Source: Pantoea cypripedii
GTDB taxonomy: Bacteria > Pseudomonadota > Gammaproteobacteria > Enterobacterales > Enterobacteriaceae
DNA: 64,000 bases
NCBI RefSeq assembly: GCF_002095535.1
Contig: NZ_MLJI01000001.1
Coordinates: 2,717,832-2,781,831, forward strand
Direction: 5' to 3'
Shown: piece by piece, positions 7,829-16,826 of the stretch
How the letters are laid out: the number at the start of each line of letters is the position of its first letter
Numbering within the stretch: the first letter of the stretch is position 1
Made by a program: the position numbers and the translations under genes
Notes under the pieces: model-generated
Told to the model about the DNA's origin: nothing
Seen by the model: only the letters and a program-made list of their open reading frames with translations
The model's database searches: none

Positions 7829-9250
7829 GTGCCCGCCTCCGAATTCACCTTTTTAGTCCACGATTACGAAACCTTCGGCAAGAGCCCCTCGCTGGATCGA
7901 CCGGCGCAGTTTGCCGGGTTGCGAACTGATAAAGATTTCAATGCCATAGGTGAACCGCAGGTGTTTTATTGCCAGCCAGCCGATGATTATCTGCCGCAAC
8001 CTGAAGCGGTGATGATCACCGGCATTACCCCGCAAACGGCGCAGGCACGCGGCGTAACGGAAGCGGCCTTTGCCGAGCGTATCCATGGCCTGTTTACCGA
8101 GCCGCAGACCTGCGTGCTGGGATACAACAATGTCCGCTTCGATGACGAAGTCACCCGCAACATTTTCTATCGAAATTTCTTCGATCCCTACGGCTGGAGC
8201 TGGCAAAACGGTAACTCGCGCTGGGATTTGCTGGATGTGATGCGCGCCTGCTATGCGTTGCGCCCGGAAGGCATTATCTGGCCGGAAAATGATGACGGCT
8301 TCCCCAGCTTTAAACTGGAGCATCTGACCAAAGCCAACGGCGTGTCACACGAACAGGCGCATGATGCGATGTCAGATGTCTATGCCACGCTGGCAATGGC
8401 AAAGCTGGTCAAAGAGAAGCAACCGAAACTGTTTGAGTTCCTGTTTAGCCATCGTAATAAACAGAAACTGATGACGCTGATCGACATCCCGCAAATGAAG
8501 CCGCTGGTGCATGTTTCAGGGATGTTTGGCGCGGCACGGGGCAACACCAGCTGGATTGTGCCGCTGGCATGGCACCCGGATAACCGCAATGCGCTGATCG
8601 TGGCCGACCTGGCGGGAGACATGACGCCACTGCTTGAGCTGTCTCCTGACGAATTGCGCGAGCGGTTGTACACCCGCCATAGCGAACTGGGCGATCGTGC
8701 GGCAGTGCCCATCAAACTGGTACATATCAATAAATGCCCGGTGCTGGCCCCGGCCAACACCCTGCGGCCGGAAGATGCTGAGCGGCTGAATATCGATCGC
8801 CAGGCCTGCCTGGCAAACCTTGCGCTGTTGCGTCAGCATGCGGAAGTGCGGGAAAAAGCGGTGACGTTATTTGCAGAAGCCGAGCCGTTTACCCCATCGG
8901 ATGATGTGGATGCGCAGTTGTATAACGGTTTCTTCAGTGATGCCGACCGGGCAGCAATGAATATTGTGCGTCAGACACCGGCACAGAATCTGCCCGCGCT
9001 GGATTTAACCTTTGATGACAAGCGCATTGCAAAGCTGTTGTTCCGCTACCGGGCGCGCAACTTCCCAGGCACGCTGGATGATGCCGAGCAGCAGCGCTGG
9101 TTACAGCATCGCCGCGAAGCGCTGAACGCCGAGCGTGTGCAGGCATTCCTGCTGGAGCTGGAGTCACTGGCGAGTTTGCATGAAGGGAATAACGAAAAAC
9201 TGGGATTGTTAAAATCGCTGTATTTGTATGCGCAGGAACTGGTTTCGTAA
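7829..9250 (+). CDS. sbcB: Exodeoxyribonuclease I (exonuclease I)
   Basis: A 473-residue 3'-5' single-strand DNA exonuclease acting in recombination and mismatch repair. The DEDD motif I is HDYETFG, and the later conserved segments LGYNNVRFDDEVTRN, WDLLDVMRACYALRPEG, AHDAMSDVYAT and the C-terminal FRYRARNFPGTL match E. coli SbcB (475 residues) closely. I place the start at GTG 7829, behind an AGGA ribosome-binding site at 7818. Upstream in-frame codons from 7757 encode sequence without family match. It is divergent from dacD as in E. coli. Confidence 0.95.
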   Translation: MPASEFTFLVHDYETFGKSPSLDRPAQFAGLRTDKDFNAIGEPQVFYCQPADDYLPQPEAVMITGITPQTAQARGVTEAAFAERIHGLFTEPQTCVLGYNNVRFDDEVTRNIFYRNFFDPYGWSWQNGNSRWDLLDVMRACYALRPEGIIWPENDDGFPSFKLEHLTKANGVSHEQAHDAMSDVYATLAMAKLVKEKQPKLFEFLFSHRNKQKLMTLIDIPQMKPLVHVSGMFGAARGNTSWIVPLAWHPDNRNALIVADLAGDMTPLLELSPDELRERLYTRHSELGDRAAVPIKLVHINKCPVLAPANTLRPEDAERLNIDRQACLANLALLRQHAEVREKAVTLFAEAEPFTPSDDVDAQLYNGFFSDADRAAMNIVRQTPAQNLPALDLTFDDKRIAKLLFRYRARNFPGTLDDAEQQRWLQHRREALNAERVQAFLLELESLASLHEGNNEKLGLLKSLYLYAQELVS

Positions 9251-9263
9251 TCCCCCATTCTCT

Positions 9264-9327
9264 GCGCGATAAATCGCGCCGCTACCACGCTGCCGGAAAA
9301 ACCCGCGCGATAAATCGCGCCGCTACC
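9264..9327. repeat. Two copies of a 23-bp palindromic repeat (REP-like)
   Basis: The motif GCGCGATAAATCGCGCCGCTACC begins at 9264 and again, identical, at 9305. Each contains the palindrome GCGCGA-TAAA-TCGCGC. They lie between sbcB and plaP, which converge, just before the terminator. This looks like a small REP-type cluster. Confidence 0.75.
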
Positions 9328-9331
9328 GATG

Positions 9332-9358
9332 AAGGTGCGCGTTACCGCGCACCTTTTT
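9332..9358. terminator. Bidirectional terminator between sbcB and plaP
   Basis: AAGGTGCGCG / CGCGCACCTT with loop TTAC, a 10-pair stem followed by TTT on the plus strand. It separates the convergent genes sbcB and plaP. Confidence 0.85.
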
Positions 9359-9361
9359 GAT

Positions 9362-10720
9362 TTAAACTTCTTCGCTGTACTGCGGCACCGGGTTACGGAA
9401 GGTGCGGGTCACAAACGCCAGGTAAATAATCCCTACCGCTGCCCACACCAGACCTAACACCATGGAAGTCTCTTCCAGGTTAATCCACAGCGCGCCGACG
9501 GTCATGGCACCGAGTACCGGCAGCACCAGATAGTGGAAGTGATCTTTCAGCGTTTTGTTACGCTTTTCACGGATCCAGAACTGCGCAATCACCGACAGGT
9601 TAACAAAGGTAAACGCTACCAGCGCACCGAAGTTAATCAGTGCCGTTGCGGTCACCAGGTCGAAGTTAATCGCCAGCAATGCAATCGCGCCCACCAGCAG
9701 CACGTTCAGTGACGGGGTACGCCATTTCGGGTGTACATAGCCAAAGAAACGCTCCGGGAACACGCCATCACGCCCCATCACATACATCAGACGGGAAACG
9801 CCCGCGTGTGCCGCCATGCCAGATGCCAGCACCGTGACCACCGAGAAGATCAGGATGCCAACCTGCAGCGCTTTACCCGCTACAAACAGCATAATTTCCG
9901 GCTGAGAGGAATCCGGATTCTGGAAACGCGAGATATCCGGGAAGTACAGCTGCAGGAAGTAAGACACCGCAATAAAGATCACACCACCGATCAGCGCGGT
10001 AAGGAAAATCGCGCGCGGAATGGTGCGTTCAGCGTCTTTGGTCTCTTCCGACAGCGAACTGATGCCATCAAAGCCAAGGAATGAGAAACACAAGATAGTC
10101 GCACCGGTGATCATTGGCACCACATGGGCGTCAGATGACCAGAATGGTTTCGAGCTGGTCAGCGTACCTGCACCTACACCGTGCGCCACACCGTAGATCA
10201 CCATCGCGGTAATCCCGATCATCACCAGAACCTGCAACACCACAATCAGGCTGTTGAAGTTAGCAACGGTTTTGATACCACGCAGGTTGGAGAGCGTCAT
10301 AAAGCCCACCAGCAACACCACGAAAATCCACGACGGAATACCCGGCACCAGCGTTTCAAAATAGCTTTTTGCCAGCAGGATGTTGATCATCGGCATGAAC
10401 AGGTAGTCCAGCAGTGATGACCAGCCGACCATAAAGCCAACATGTGGGCTGATGGCCTTCTGTGCATAGGTATAAGCGGAGCCCGCAGATGGGAAGCGGC
10501 GTACCAGCTTACCGTAGCTAATAGCAGTGAACAGAATGGCAATCAGCGCAAACGCATACGCTGTGGCGACGTGGCCGTCAGTCAGACCTGAAACGATGCC
10601 AAAGGTATCAAACAGGGTCATTGGCTGCATATATGCCAGGCCCATCATGACCACCGGGATCAAGGTCAGGGATTTTTTCAGATGTGCACGCTGCGGTGCG
10701 GCAGAGGTATTAAGCGACAT
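9362..10720 (-). CDS. plaP: Putrescine importer PlaP (YeeF), APC family
   Basis: A 452-residue inner-membrane permease of the amino acid-polyamine-organocation family with about 12 hydrophobic segments. It is nearly identical in long stretches to E. coli PlaP, e.g. [52 protein letters not shown] and [19 protein letters not shown]. PlaP is a low-affinity proton-driven putrescine importer. In this genome it sits directly beside puuA and the puuDRB genes, in the position where E. coli keeps yeeY, giving uptake and breakdown of putrescine side by side. Confidence 0.93.
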   Translation of the reverse strand: MSLNTSAAPQRAHLKKSLTLIPVVMMGLAYMQPMTLFDTFGIVSGLTDGHVATAYAFALIAILFTAISYGKLVRRFPSAGSAYTYAQKAISPHVGFMVGWSSLLDYLFMPMINILLAKSYFETLVPGIPSWIFVVLLVGFMTLSNLRGIKTVANFNSLIVVLQVLVMIGITAMVIYGVAHGVGAGTLTSSKPFWSSDAHVVPMITGATILCFSFLGFDGISSLSEETKDAERTIPRAIFLTALIGGVIFIAVSYFLQLYFPDISRFQNPDSSQPEIMLFVAGKALQVGILIFSVVTVLASGMAAHAGVSRLMYVMGRDGVFPERFFGYVHPKWRTPSLNVLLVGAIALLAINFDLVTATALINFGALVAFTFVNLSVIAQFWIREKRNKTLKDHFHYLVLPVLGAMTVGALWINLEETSMVLGLVWAAVGIIYLAFVTRTFRNPVPQYSEEV

Positions 10721-10980
10721 TGTTCAGGCCCCCTACAGCAACAACCGGACTGGGTTGTACCACAGGGAAACTGCGCAAATTGCGACAGGAGGTGGGTTGA
10801 TAAGCATTTGTGCTTACCGCAGCGCCGTAGTCATCACGAAAGCGAGAACCAGCCTGCGCTGGTGCAGTTGTAAACAGCCCCATCTTTGTATCCTCAAAAT
10901 CTCACGCGCAACGCGTGTTTCAGTGTCTATCTATCCGGATGCGTGTCCGGCCTCGGTTAAATTATGGTGAAATCACTCTG
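10721..10980. other. Long leader region upstream of plaP
   Basis: The gap from the plaP start to the puuA terminator has no convincing gene. It holds several short inverted repeats, such as AAGCA-TTTG-TGCTT near 10803 and CACGCG-CAA-CGCGTG near 10902. These would lie in the 5' untranslated region of plaP if the promoter is near 10970. I cannot assign a known RNA element. Confidence 0.35.
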
Positions 10981-11013
10981 CAAAAAATAACCGACGCGAT
11001 AAGCGTCGGTTAT
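10981..11013 (-). terminator. Intrinsic terminator downstream of puuA
   Basis: ATAACCGACGC / GCGTCGGTTAT is an 11-pair stem with a 5-base loop. On the minus strand it is followed by TTTTTT. It lies about 80 bases after the puuA stop codon and insulates plaP. Confidence 0.85.
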
Positions 11014-11090
11014 GTTGGTATTTTGCAGGGCGCATATTTTGCCTTAATTACTGGCTTCAATACAAGATGTTGCCGCTATTCTTCCTGCGA

Positions 11091-12506
11091 TCAAGCATTC
11101 TTCAGCATCCAGTCAATCTCGGTGGCGGTGATCAGCCGCTCAAACTGCATCAGTTCGTACTGTTTGCAGCTATGCCACACGGCACTGAAACGCTCCCCCA
11201 ATATTTTTTGCAGCGGATAACTGTTCTCAAATTCATACAGCGCATCACTCTGCCGAATCGGCAGCGCCAGCCCCTCCGCCTCATGGCCATTGCCTTTCAC
11301 CGGATGCGGTAACGGCAGTGGATTATCCAGACCATGCAGAATACCGGCAAGAATGGTTGACACCACGAGGTAAGGATTTGCATCGGCTCCGGCAACCCGA
11401 TATTCCACGCGATGATTTTCCACATCGCCGCAGGGAATACGTAACGCGACCGTGCGATTGTTATGTCCCCATGAAGCCTGCAACGGCACAAACGCATCTG
11501 GCAGGAAGCGACGATACGCATTCACATTCGGTGCCAGCAGCGCCATGGAAGCCGGCATCAAATCGATCATCCCGGCCAGCGCACGCTTCAACAGTGGTGA
11601 ATCGCTACCATCATCCAGCGAGAAGGCGTTGTGATCGGCCGCGTCGAGCATACTGATATGTACGTGCATCCCGCTGCCCGCATACTCTTCGTAGGGCTTC
11701 GCCATGAACGTTGCGGTCATGCCATGATTTTCCGCTACCTGGCGCACCAGGCGTTTCAGCTGGATGGCGTGATCGCAGGCTTTGAGTACGTCACGCGTGT
11801 GATGCAGGTTGATTTCAAATTGTCCTGGTGAGGCTTCGGCCAGCGCACCATCCGCCGGAATGCCCTGCTGTTTTGCCAGGTCGTCAATATCGCGCAACAC
11901 GTCGGCGAAGTGATCGAGGTTATCCACCGAATAGACCTGGCTTTGCATGTTGCGTTCATCACTACCCGGCGCGCAAGGCGGCTGGATATACCCTTCTGCA
12001 TCACGCTTTTTATCGACCAGATAGAACTCCAGCTCTACCGCTACCACCGGAAATAATCCGCGATTGCGCAACTGTTGCCACAGCTGATTGAGGACATTTC
12101 GGGGTTCAACGTCAAAGGGAGTGCCATCTTGGTTGCACATGGTCAACAGCAGTTGTGCAACACGTTGGGGGTCAGCAGCGGAAGGCATTAAAGAACCCAG
12201 GACAGGAAAGCAGATATTGTCTGGCTCGCCGAGTGCCTGTCCCAGTCCGGCCTCTTCGACGGTGTTACCCAGAATATCCATGGCAAAGACCGAAGCCGGG
12301 AAGTAACAGCCCTTTTCCAGTTTTGCTAACGCTGAGACGGGAATGCGCTTACCGCGAAATACCCCATTCAGATCATTTAAAAGTATATCGACATACTGCG
12401 TTTCAGGATGGCGTTCCAGCCAGGTTTTCACCTCCAGCTGGAACGCGCTGGTTCGCTTCTCTTCACTATGTCGCGTGAAGTCTTCTACTTCCACGAGGTT
12501 CGTCAT
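11091..12506 (-). CDS. puuA: Gamma-glutamylputrescine synthetase
   Basis: A 471-residue ATP-dependent ligase of the glutamine synthetase family. It joins glutamate to putrescine, the first step of the Puu pathway. It parallels E. coli PuuA (472 residues) across KLEKGCYFPASVFAMDILGN, VVAVELEFYLVD, EASPGQFEINLHHT and the C-terminal RLITATEIDWMLKNA. The glutamine synthetase catalytic signatures (AGSGMHVHIS, NNRTVALRIP, HRVEYRVAGADANPYL) are present. It is divergent from puuD, with operator-like repeats in between. In E. coli puuA is behind puuP; here plaP is the transporter downstream, with a terminator between. Confidence 0.95.
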   Translation of the reverse strand: MTNLVEVEDFTRHSEEKRTSAFQLEVKTWLERHPETQYVDILLNDLNGVFRGKRIPVSALAKLEKGCYFPASVFAMDILGNTVEEAGLGQALGEPDNICFPVLGSLMPSAADPQRVAQLLLTMCNQDGTPFDVEPRNVLNQLWQQLRNRGLFPVVAVELEFYLVDKKRDAEGYIQPPCAPGSDERNMQSQVYSVDNLDHFADVLRDIDDLAKQQGIPADGALAEASPGQFEINLHHTRDVLKACDHAIQLKRLVRQVAENHGMTATFMAKPYEEYAGSGMHVHISMLDAADHNAFSLDDGSDSPLLKRALAGMIDLMPASMALLAPNVNAYRRFLPDAFVPLQASWGHNNRTVALRIPCGDVENHRVEYRVAGADANPYLVVSTILAGILHGLDNPLPLPHPVKGNGHEAEGLALPIRQSDALYEFENSYPLQKILGERFSAVWHSCKQYELMQFERLITATEIDWMLKNA

Positions 12507-12587
12507 GATCCCACCCGCCCTTTACCGTTTGTCAGGTTTGCGCAATGCTCAAAATAACAGCCACCTATCTAACATAGCTCCAACACA

Positions 12588-12664
12588 AAAAGTGTGCAAA
12601 TGTAACAAATCTGTTTGAAGATTAGCCAGGCGGTTGCTAGATTGACAATATATTGCACACTTTT
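12588..12664. promoter_or_regulatory. Divergent puuA/puuD control region with inverted operator-like repeats
   Basis: AAAAGTGTGCAA (12588-12599) and its exact inverse TTGCACACTTTT (12653-12664) flank 53 bases between the divergent starts. Beside the right copy, AATATATTGCACA (12647-12659) resembles the PuuR recognition sequence AAAATATAATGAACA as I remember it, with two mismatches over 13 bases. PuuR is encoded next door, so these are probable PuuR sites; binding itself is inference. Confidence 0.6.
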
Positions 12665-12716
12665 ACGTCAGGTGCGCATTATCGGCGAAAATATTGAACA
12701 GCGACGCGGAGACGTA

Positions 12717-13481
12717 ATGGGCATTATTTTTGACAAACCCTTGATTGGCGTAGTGATGTGCCAGAACAACATTGGCAGCCATCCGGGTCAGACCGTCCAT
12801 AACAAGTATCTTGATGCCATCGTGCTCGCTGATGGCCTGCCCCTCCCTTTGCCACATCAACTGATGCAAGCCCCTCATCTATTAGAAAACAGTATGACGC
12901 TGCTGGATGGTATTTTGCTCACCGGCAGCCCGAGCAATATTGAACCCTGGCATTATGGTGAGGCAGGGGTGGAATCCCATGCCGACCCGGCGCGCGATCG
13001 TCTTGCTTTTGGTCTTATCACCCACGCGATGGGTAAAAAGATGCCAATACTGGGTATATGTCGCGGTTTGCAGGAACTGGTGGTGGCTAACGGCGGTGCG
13101 CTGCATCGCTACCTGCACCTGACGCATCAATTCCAGGAACATCGTGAAGATGATTCGCTACCACTGGAGCAGCAGTACGCCCCGGTACATGAGGTAAAAC
13201 CGGAAGCGGATGGCCTGCTGAGCCAGTTGCTCGGTAGCGCTGACGCTTTTGCGGTGAATTCGCTCCATCAACAGGGGATACGCGAACCCGGTCCCCAGGT
13301 GCGCATCGAGGCGCGCGCGGCCGATGGCCTGATAGAAGCGGTGAGTTTACGTCAGCACCCGTTTGCCCTGGCAGTGCAGTGGCATCCGGAGTGGCATTCG
13401 ACCGACGATCCGGTTTCGCGCCGGTTGTTCGAAGCATTTATTCATGCTGCTGCTCGTTATCACAAGGAAAAACGACCATGA
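12717..13481 (+). CDS. puuD: Gamma-glutamyl-gamma-aminobutyrate hydrolase
   Basis: A 254-residue class I glutamine-amidotransferase-like hydrolase that splits gamma-Glu-GABA to glutamate and GABA in putrescine breakdown. The nucleophile elbow ICRGLQELVVANGG carries the catalytic Cys. The His of the triad lies in AVQWHPEWHS, and NSLHQQGI is also typical. ATG 12717 follows a GGAGACGTA ribosome-binding site; the frame is open further upstream but without homology. The stop overlaps puuR by four bases (ATGA), so the two are translationally coupled. Confidence 0.94.
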   Translation: MGIIFDKPLIGVVMCQNNIGSHPGQTVHNKYLDAIVLADGLPLPLPHQLMQAPHLLENSMTLLDGILLTGSPSNIEPWHYGEAGVESHADPARDRLAFGLITHAMGKKMPILGICRGLQELVVANGGALHRYLHLTHQFQEHREDDSLPLEQQYAPVHEVKPEADGLLSQLLGSADAFAVNSLHQQGIREPGPQVRIEARAADGLIEAVSLRQHPFALAVQWHPEWHSTDDPVSRRLFEAFIHAAARYHKEKRP

Positions 13482-14035
13482 ACGACGCCACTCTGGCGCC
13501 CGGACGACGTTTATCACAACTCCGGCAGGAGCTGGGATTGTCTCAGCGCCGCGTTGCCGAATTATCCGGTTTAACTCACAGCGCTATTAGCACCATCGAG
13601 CAGGATAAAGTCAGCCCGGCGGTGAGTACCTTACAAAAACTGCTCAAGGTCTATGGGTTGTCACTGTCGGAGTTTTTCTCCGAACCCAAACAGGATAATA
13701 CCCCACGGGTGATTATCCGCCCTGACGATCGTGTCGAGATCGGTAGCCTCGGGGTGTCGTTGCAGTTGATTGATAACGGTGTACCGCAGCGCGCACTGGC
13801 GATGCTGCTGGAAAATTATGCTCCTGGCTCCAGCACCGGTGAAAAACTGCGCCATCCCGGAGAAGAAACCGGGACAGTGCTGGAAGGAGAGATCACCCTG
13901 GTGGTGAACGGCCAGAGTTATCATCTGTACGCCGGTGAAAGTTACGTGATCGATACCGGCTTGCCACACAGTTTTACCAATATGTCCGATCAGCCGTGCC
14001 GGATTGTTAGCGCCCATTCTCCGGCAAATTTCTGA
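13478..14035 (+). CDS. puuR: Putrescine-responsive repressor PuuR
   Basis: A 185-residue regulator, the same length as E. coli PuuR. An N-terminal Cro/C1-type helix-turn-helix (about residues 10-65, with LSQRRVAELSGLTHSAIS) is followed by a cupin domain (about 110-180, GEETGTVLEGEITLVVNG and the metal-site-like GLPHSF). In E. coli putrescine relieves its repression of the puu genes. It starts at the ATGA overlap with puuD and precedes puuB. The likely targets are the repeats at 12588-12664. Confidence 0.94.
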   Translation: MNDATLAPGRRLSQLRQELGLSQRRVAELSGLTHSAISTIEQDKVSPAVSTLQKLLKVYGLSLSEFFSEPKQDNTPRVIIRPDDRVEIGSLGVSLQLIDNGVPQRALAMLLENYAPGSSTGEKLRHPGEETGTVLEGEITLVVNGQSYHLYAGESYVIDTGLPHSFTNMSDQPCRIVSAHSPANF

Positions 14036-14059
14036 CGTTCCGCGCATAAGGAGGTTGTG

Positions 14060-15337
14060 ATGCAACATGTGGAGAGTTATTACGCCGCAACGGCGAATGC
14101 GCACCAGCCCTGGCCAGCCCTGCAGGAAAGCATTCAGTGTGACGTGTGCATTATTGGTGGCGGCTTTACCGGGCTGTCATCGGCGTTGTTTCTCACCGAA
14201 GCTGGCTATGATGTGGTGGTGCTGGAAGCGGCGAAAATTGGCTTTGGTGCCAGCGGCCGTAACGGCGGTCAGGTGGTGAACTCCTATAGCCGCGATGTTG
14301 ATGTTATTGAACAGCGCTATGGCAAAGATACCGCGAAGATGCTGGGCAGCATGATGTTTGAAGGGGCGGACATTATTCGCGATCGCATTGATCGCTATGC
14401 CATCGCCTGTGATTATCGACCCGGAGGCATTTTTGCCGCGCTCAACAACCGCCAGATGGGACACCTGCGCAGTCAGAAAGCCAGCTGGGCACGTTATGGC
14501 AACCATGATTTAGAACTGCTTGATGAACGCGCTATCCGCCGGGAAGTGGCGACCGATCGCTATGTTGGCGGTCTGCTGGATAAACGCGGTGGACATTTGC
14601 ATCCGCTGAATCTGGCGCTGGGTGAAGCCGAAGCGATTCGTCGGCATGGTGGGCGTATTTATGAGCAATCTGCCGTACTGCAAGTGGCATATGGCACGCC
14701 GAATCGGGTGAAGACCGCACAAGGGGAGGTCAGTGCCACTTTTGTGATTTTCGCCGGAAATGCCTACCTGCCCTCACAACTGGAACCGCGTCTGAGCCGC
14801 AAAAGCATGCCCTGTGGCTCACAAATCGTCACCACCGAACCCCTCAGCCGCGACCAGGCGCTTGGGCTATTGCCAAACAATCATTGTGTCGAAGATTGTA
14901 ATTATCTGCTGGATTACTTCCGCCTGACTGCCGATAACCGCCTGCTCTACGGCGGTGGTGTGGTGTATGGCGCGCGTGAACCGGATGATATTGAGACGCT
15001 GATTCGGCCAAAATTGCTACGGACCTTTCCGCAGTTGCGTGATGTGCAGTTGAGTTATCGCTGGAGCGGCAATTTTCTGCTCACGCTGTCGCGCATGCCG
15101 CAATTCGGTCAGTTGGAGAAAAATGTCTATTTTATGCAGGGCGACAGCGGGCATGGCGTGACCTGCACCCATTTGTCCGGCAAGTTGATTGCCGAAGTGC
15201 TGCGTGGCCAGGCAGAACGTTTTGATGCCTTCGCCAGATTGCCTCACCTGCCCTTTCCGGGCGGCAGACGTTTTAAAATACCCCTGACGGCGATGGGCGC
15301 GGCCTGGTATGCGTTAAGGGATCGGCTGGGGGTGTAA
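14060..15337 (+). CDS. puuB: Gamma-glutamylputrescine oxidoreductase
   Basis: A 425-residue FAD-dependent amine oxidase of the DadA/PuuB family, which oxidises gamma-glutamylputrescine to the aminoaldehyde. The FAD-binding motif CIIGGGFTGLSSALFL is at about residues 31-46, and GASGRNGGQVVNSYSRD is the family's second signature. Near the end, QGDSGHGVTCTHLSG matches the C-terminal FAD contact. ATG 14060 lies five bases behind AGGAGG; a GTG three bases earlier is too close to it. puuC and puuE, which accompany puuB in E. coli, are not adjacent here. Confidence 0.92.
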   Translation: MQHVESYYAATANAHQPWPALQESIQCDVCIIGGGFTGLSSALFLTEAGYDVVVLEAAKIGFGASGRNGGQVVNSYSRDVDVIEQRYGKDTAKMLGSMMFEGADIIRDRIDRYAIACDYRPGGIFAALNNRQMGHLRSQKASWARYGNHDLELLDERAIRREVATDRYVGGLLDKRGGHLHPLNLALGEAEAIRRHGGRIYEQSAVLQVAYGTPNRVKTAQGEVSATFVIFAGNAYLPSQLEPRLSRKSMPCGSQIVTTEPLSRDQALGLLPNNHCVEDCNYLLDYFRLTADNRLLYGGGVVYGAREPDDIETLIRPKLLRTFPQLRDVQLSYRWSGNFLLTLSRMPQFGQLEKNVYFMQGDSGHGVTCTHLSGKLIAEVLRGQAERFDAFARLPHLPFPGGRRFKIPLTAMGAAWYALRDRLGV

Positions 15338-15340
15338 AAA

Positions 15341-15358
15341 AGGGAGCGAAAGCTCCCT
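15341..15358. terminator. Hairpin after puuB
   Basis: AGGGAGC-GAAA-GCTCCCT, a 7-pair stem with a stable GAAA loop, placed 3 bases after the puuB stop. On the plus strand only TC follows instead of a T-run. On the minus strand it is followed by TTTTTT, so it is a better terminator for antisense transcripts. Confidence 0.6.
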
Positions 15359-15472
15359 CAGGATCAAGTAACTCCATGCACCATGATGAAATGATAACCT
15401 GCATGAACAATCCCTTGATTCAGTGGCAGGCAAGTGTAAGGATCTGCACCTCACTTGCTACAGAACATTGCC

Positions 15473-15832
15473 ATGCTGAAACTCTTTGCAAGATACACAT
15501 CGGTAGGTGTGATCAACACGTTAATCCACTGGATCACCTTCGCCATCTGCGTCGAACGGGGTCTCCAGCAATCTTTGTCCAACTTCATTGCATTTCTCGT
15601 TGCTGTAACCTTCTCATTTTTCGCTAATGCCAAATGGACGTTCGGCTCAAATGCGACCACCATTCGCTATATCATGTATGTGTTCTTCATGGGGATGGTC
15701 GCCGTAATGATAGGTTCATATGCTGACAGAATGAAAATTAACCCGGTGGTGACGCTGGTCGTCTTCTCCGCAACAAGCCTGGTATGTGGATTTATCTATT
15801 CTAAATACATTATTTTCAGAGAACATAAATGA
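15473..15832 (+). CDS. GtrA-family flippase
   Basis: A 119-residue membrane protein with four hydrophobic segments, of the GtrA family ([41 protein letters not shown]). GtrA proteins flip undecaprenyl-phosphate-linked glucose across the inner membrane for side-chain addition to O-antigen or other polymers. ATG 15473 is favoured over an upstream non-ATG codon at 15455. The stop overlaps the start of the GtrB-like gene by four bases (ATGA). The pair is visibly richer in A and T than the puu and his genes around it, which suggests transfer. Confidence 0.88.
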   Translation: MLKLFARYTSVGVINTLIHWITFAICVERGLQQSLSNFIAFLVAVTFSFFANAKWTFGSNATTIRYIMYVFFMGMVAVMIGSYADRMKINPVVTLVVFSATSLVCGFIYSKYIIFREHK

Positions 15833-16755
15833 AAATATCTCTTGTTGTTCCTGTTCTTAATGAAGAGGAAGCACTGCCAGTTTTTTACCATGCCATCCGC
15901 AATTTTCAGGGATTTGGCCATGATGATGTTGAAATAATCTTTGTCAATGATGGCAGCACCGATAATACCGAGACGTTACTTCAGCAAATTGAAAAAACCG
16001 ATCCCCTCGTTAAACATATCTGCTTTACACGTAACTTTGGTAAAGAACCTGCATTATTTGCCGGACTTGAATCAGCAACGGGTGACGTGGTTATTCCTAT
16101 CGATGTGGATCTGCAGGATCCGATCGATGTCATACCTCGTCTGATTGCAAAGTGGCAAGAAGGGGCTGACGTCGTTCTGGCAAAACGTGTTGATCGTTCG
16201 TCCGATAGCCACCTGAAGCGCAAAAGTGCTGAATACTTTTATAAATTGCACAACATGATCAGCAAGCCGCAGATTGAAGAGAATGTAGGTGACTTCCGCC
16301 TTATGTCTCGTGAGGTCGTTAATAATATAAAACTGCTGCCTGAGAAGAATTTGTTCATGAAGGGCATTCTTTCATGGGTCGGTGGCCGTACTGCAGTCGT
16401 GGAATATATCCGCGCCGAGCGGATTGCCGGTTTGACAAAATTTAATGGCTGGAAGCTATGGAATCTGGCGCTTGAAGGGATTACGTCCTTCTCCACTTTT
16501 CCTTTACGTATGTGGACATATATTGGCTTTTTCGTCGCCGGATTATCATTCCTTTATGGTATCTGGATGATTATCGACAAGCTGGTTTGGGGCAACCCTG
16601 TGGCGGGTTATCCATCCATCCTCGTGTCGATTTTGTTTCTTGGTGGTGTTCAGTTAATTGGTATTGGTGTGCTAGGTGAGTACATCGGAAGAATTTATGT
16701 CGAGGCTAAGCAAAGGCCGAGATATATTATTAGAAATAAAGATAACAACCCATGA
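15829..16755 (+). CDS. GtrB-like bactoprenol glucosyltransferase (GT2)
   Basis: A 308-residue family-2 glycosyltransferase. It begins with the GT2 motif [15 protein letters not shown], has [10 protein letters not shown] and the DXD-type PIDVDLQDP, and ends with two membrane helices ([19 protein letters not shown] and [19 protein letters not shown]) before [16 protein letters not shown]. This is the GtrB/YfdH layout: transfer of glucose from UDP-glucose to undecaprenyl phosphate on the cytoplasmic face. It is coupled to the GtrA gene. The third member, a serotype-specific GtrC transferase, is not present downstream; yeeZ follows on the other strand. Confidence 0.9.
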   Translation: MKISLVVPVLNEEEALPVFYHAIRNFQGFGHDDVEIIFVNDGSTDNTETLLQQIEKTDPLVKHICFTRNFGKEPALFAGLESATGDVVIPIDVDLQDPIDVIPRLIAKWQEGADVVLAKRVDRSSDSHLKRKSAEYFYKLHNMISKPQIEENVGDFRLMSREVVNNIKLLPEKNLFMKGILSWVGGRTAVVEYIRAERIAGLTKFNGWKLWNLALEGITSFSTFPLRMWTYIGFFVAGLSFLYGIWMIIDKLVWGNPVAGYPSILVSILFLGGVQLIGIGVLGEYIGRIYVEAKQRPRYIIRNKDNNP

Positions 16756-16762
16756 AAATATG

Positions 16763-16803
16763 TTCACGTGTCACACGCTGAAAAATCAGCGGCGACACGT
16801 GAA
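16763..16803. terminator. Large hairpin between gtrB and yeeZ
   Basis: TTCACGTGTC / GACACGTGAA (10 pairs) encloses a second stem CGCTG / CAGCG with loop AAAAAT. It lies between the convergent gtrB and yeeZ genes and probably serves as a terminator for one or both; no strong T-run follows. Confidence 0.6.
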
Positions 16804-16826
16804 GGAAGACCGTGAAATAAAATGAC

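Noticed and set aside
9264..9327. Tandem 23-mers considered as a CRISPR array
   Set aside because: Only two copies, a spacer of 18 bases and an inner palindrome; no cas genes. REP-like repeats fit better.
15473..16803. gtrAB region considered as a prophage remnant
   Set aside because: No integrase, no att-like direct repeats and no phage structural genes nearby; AT-richness alone is not enough.
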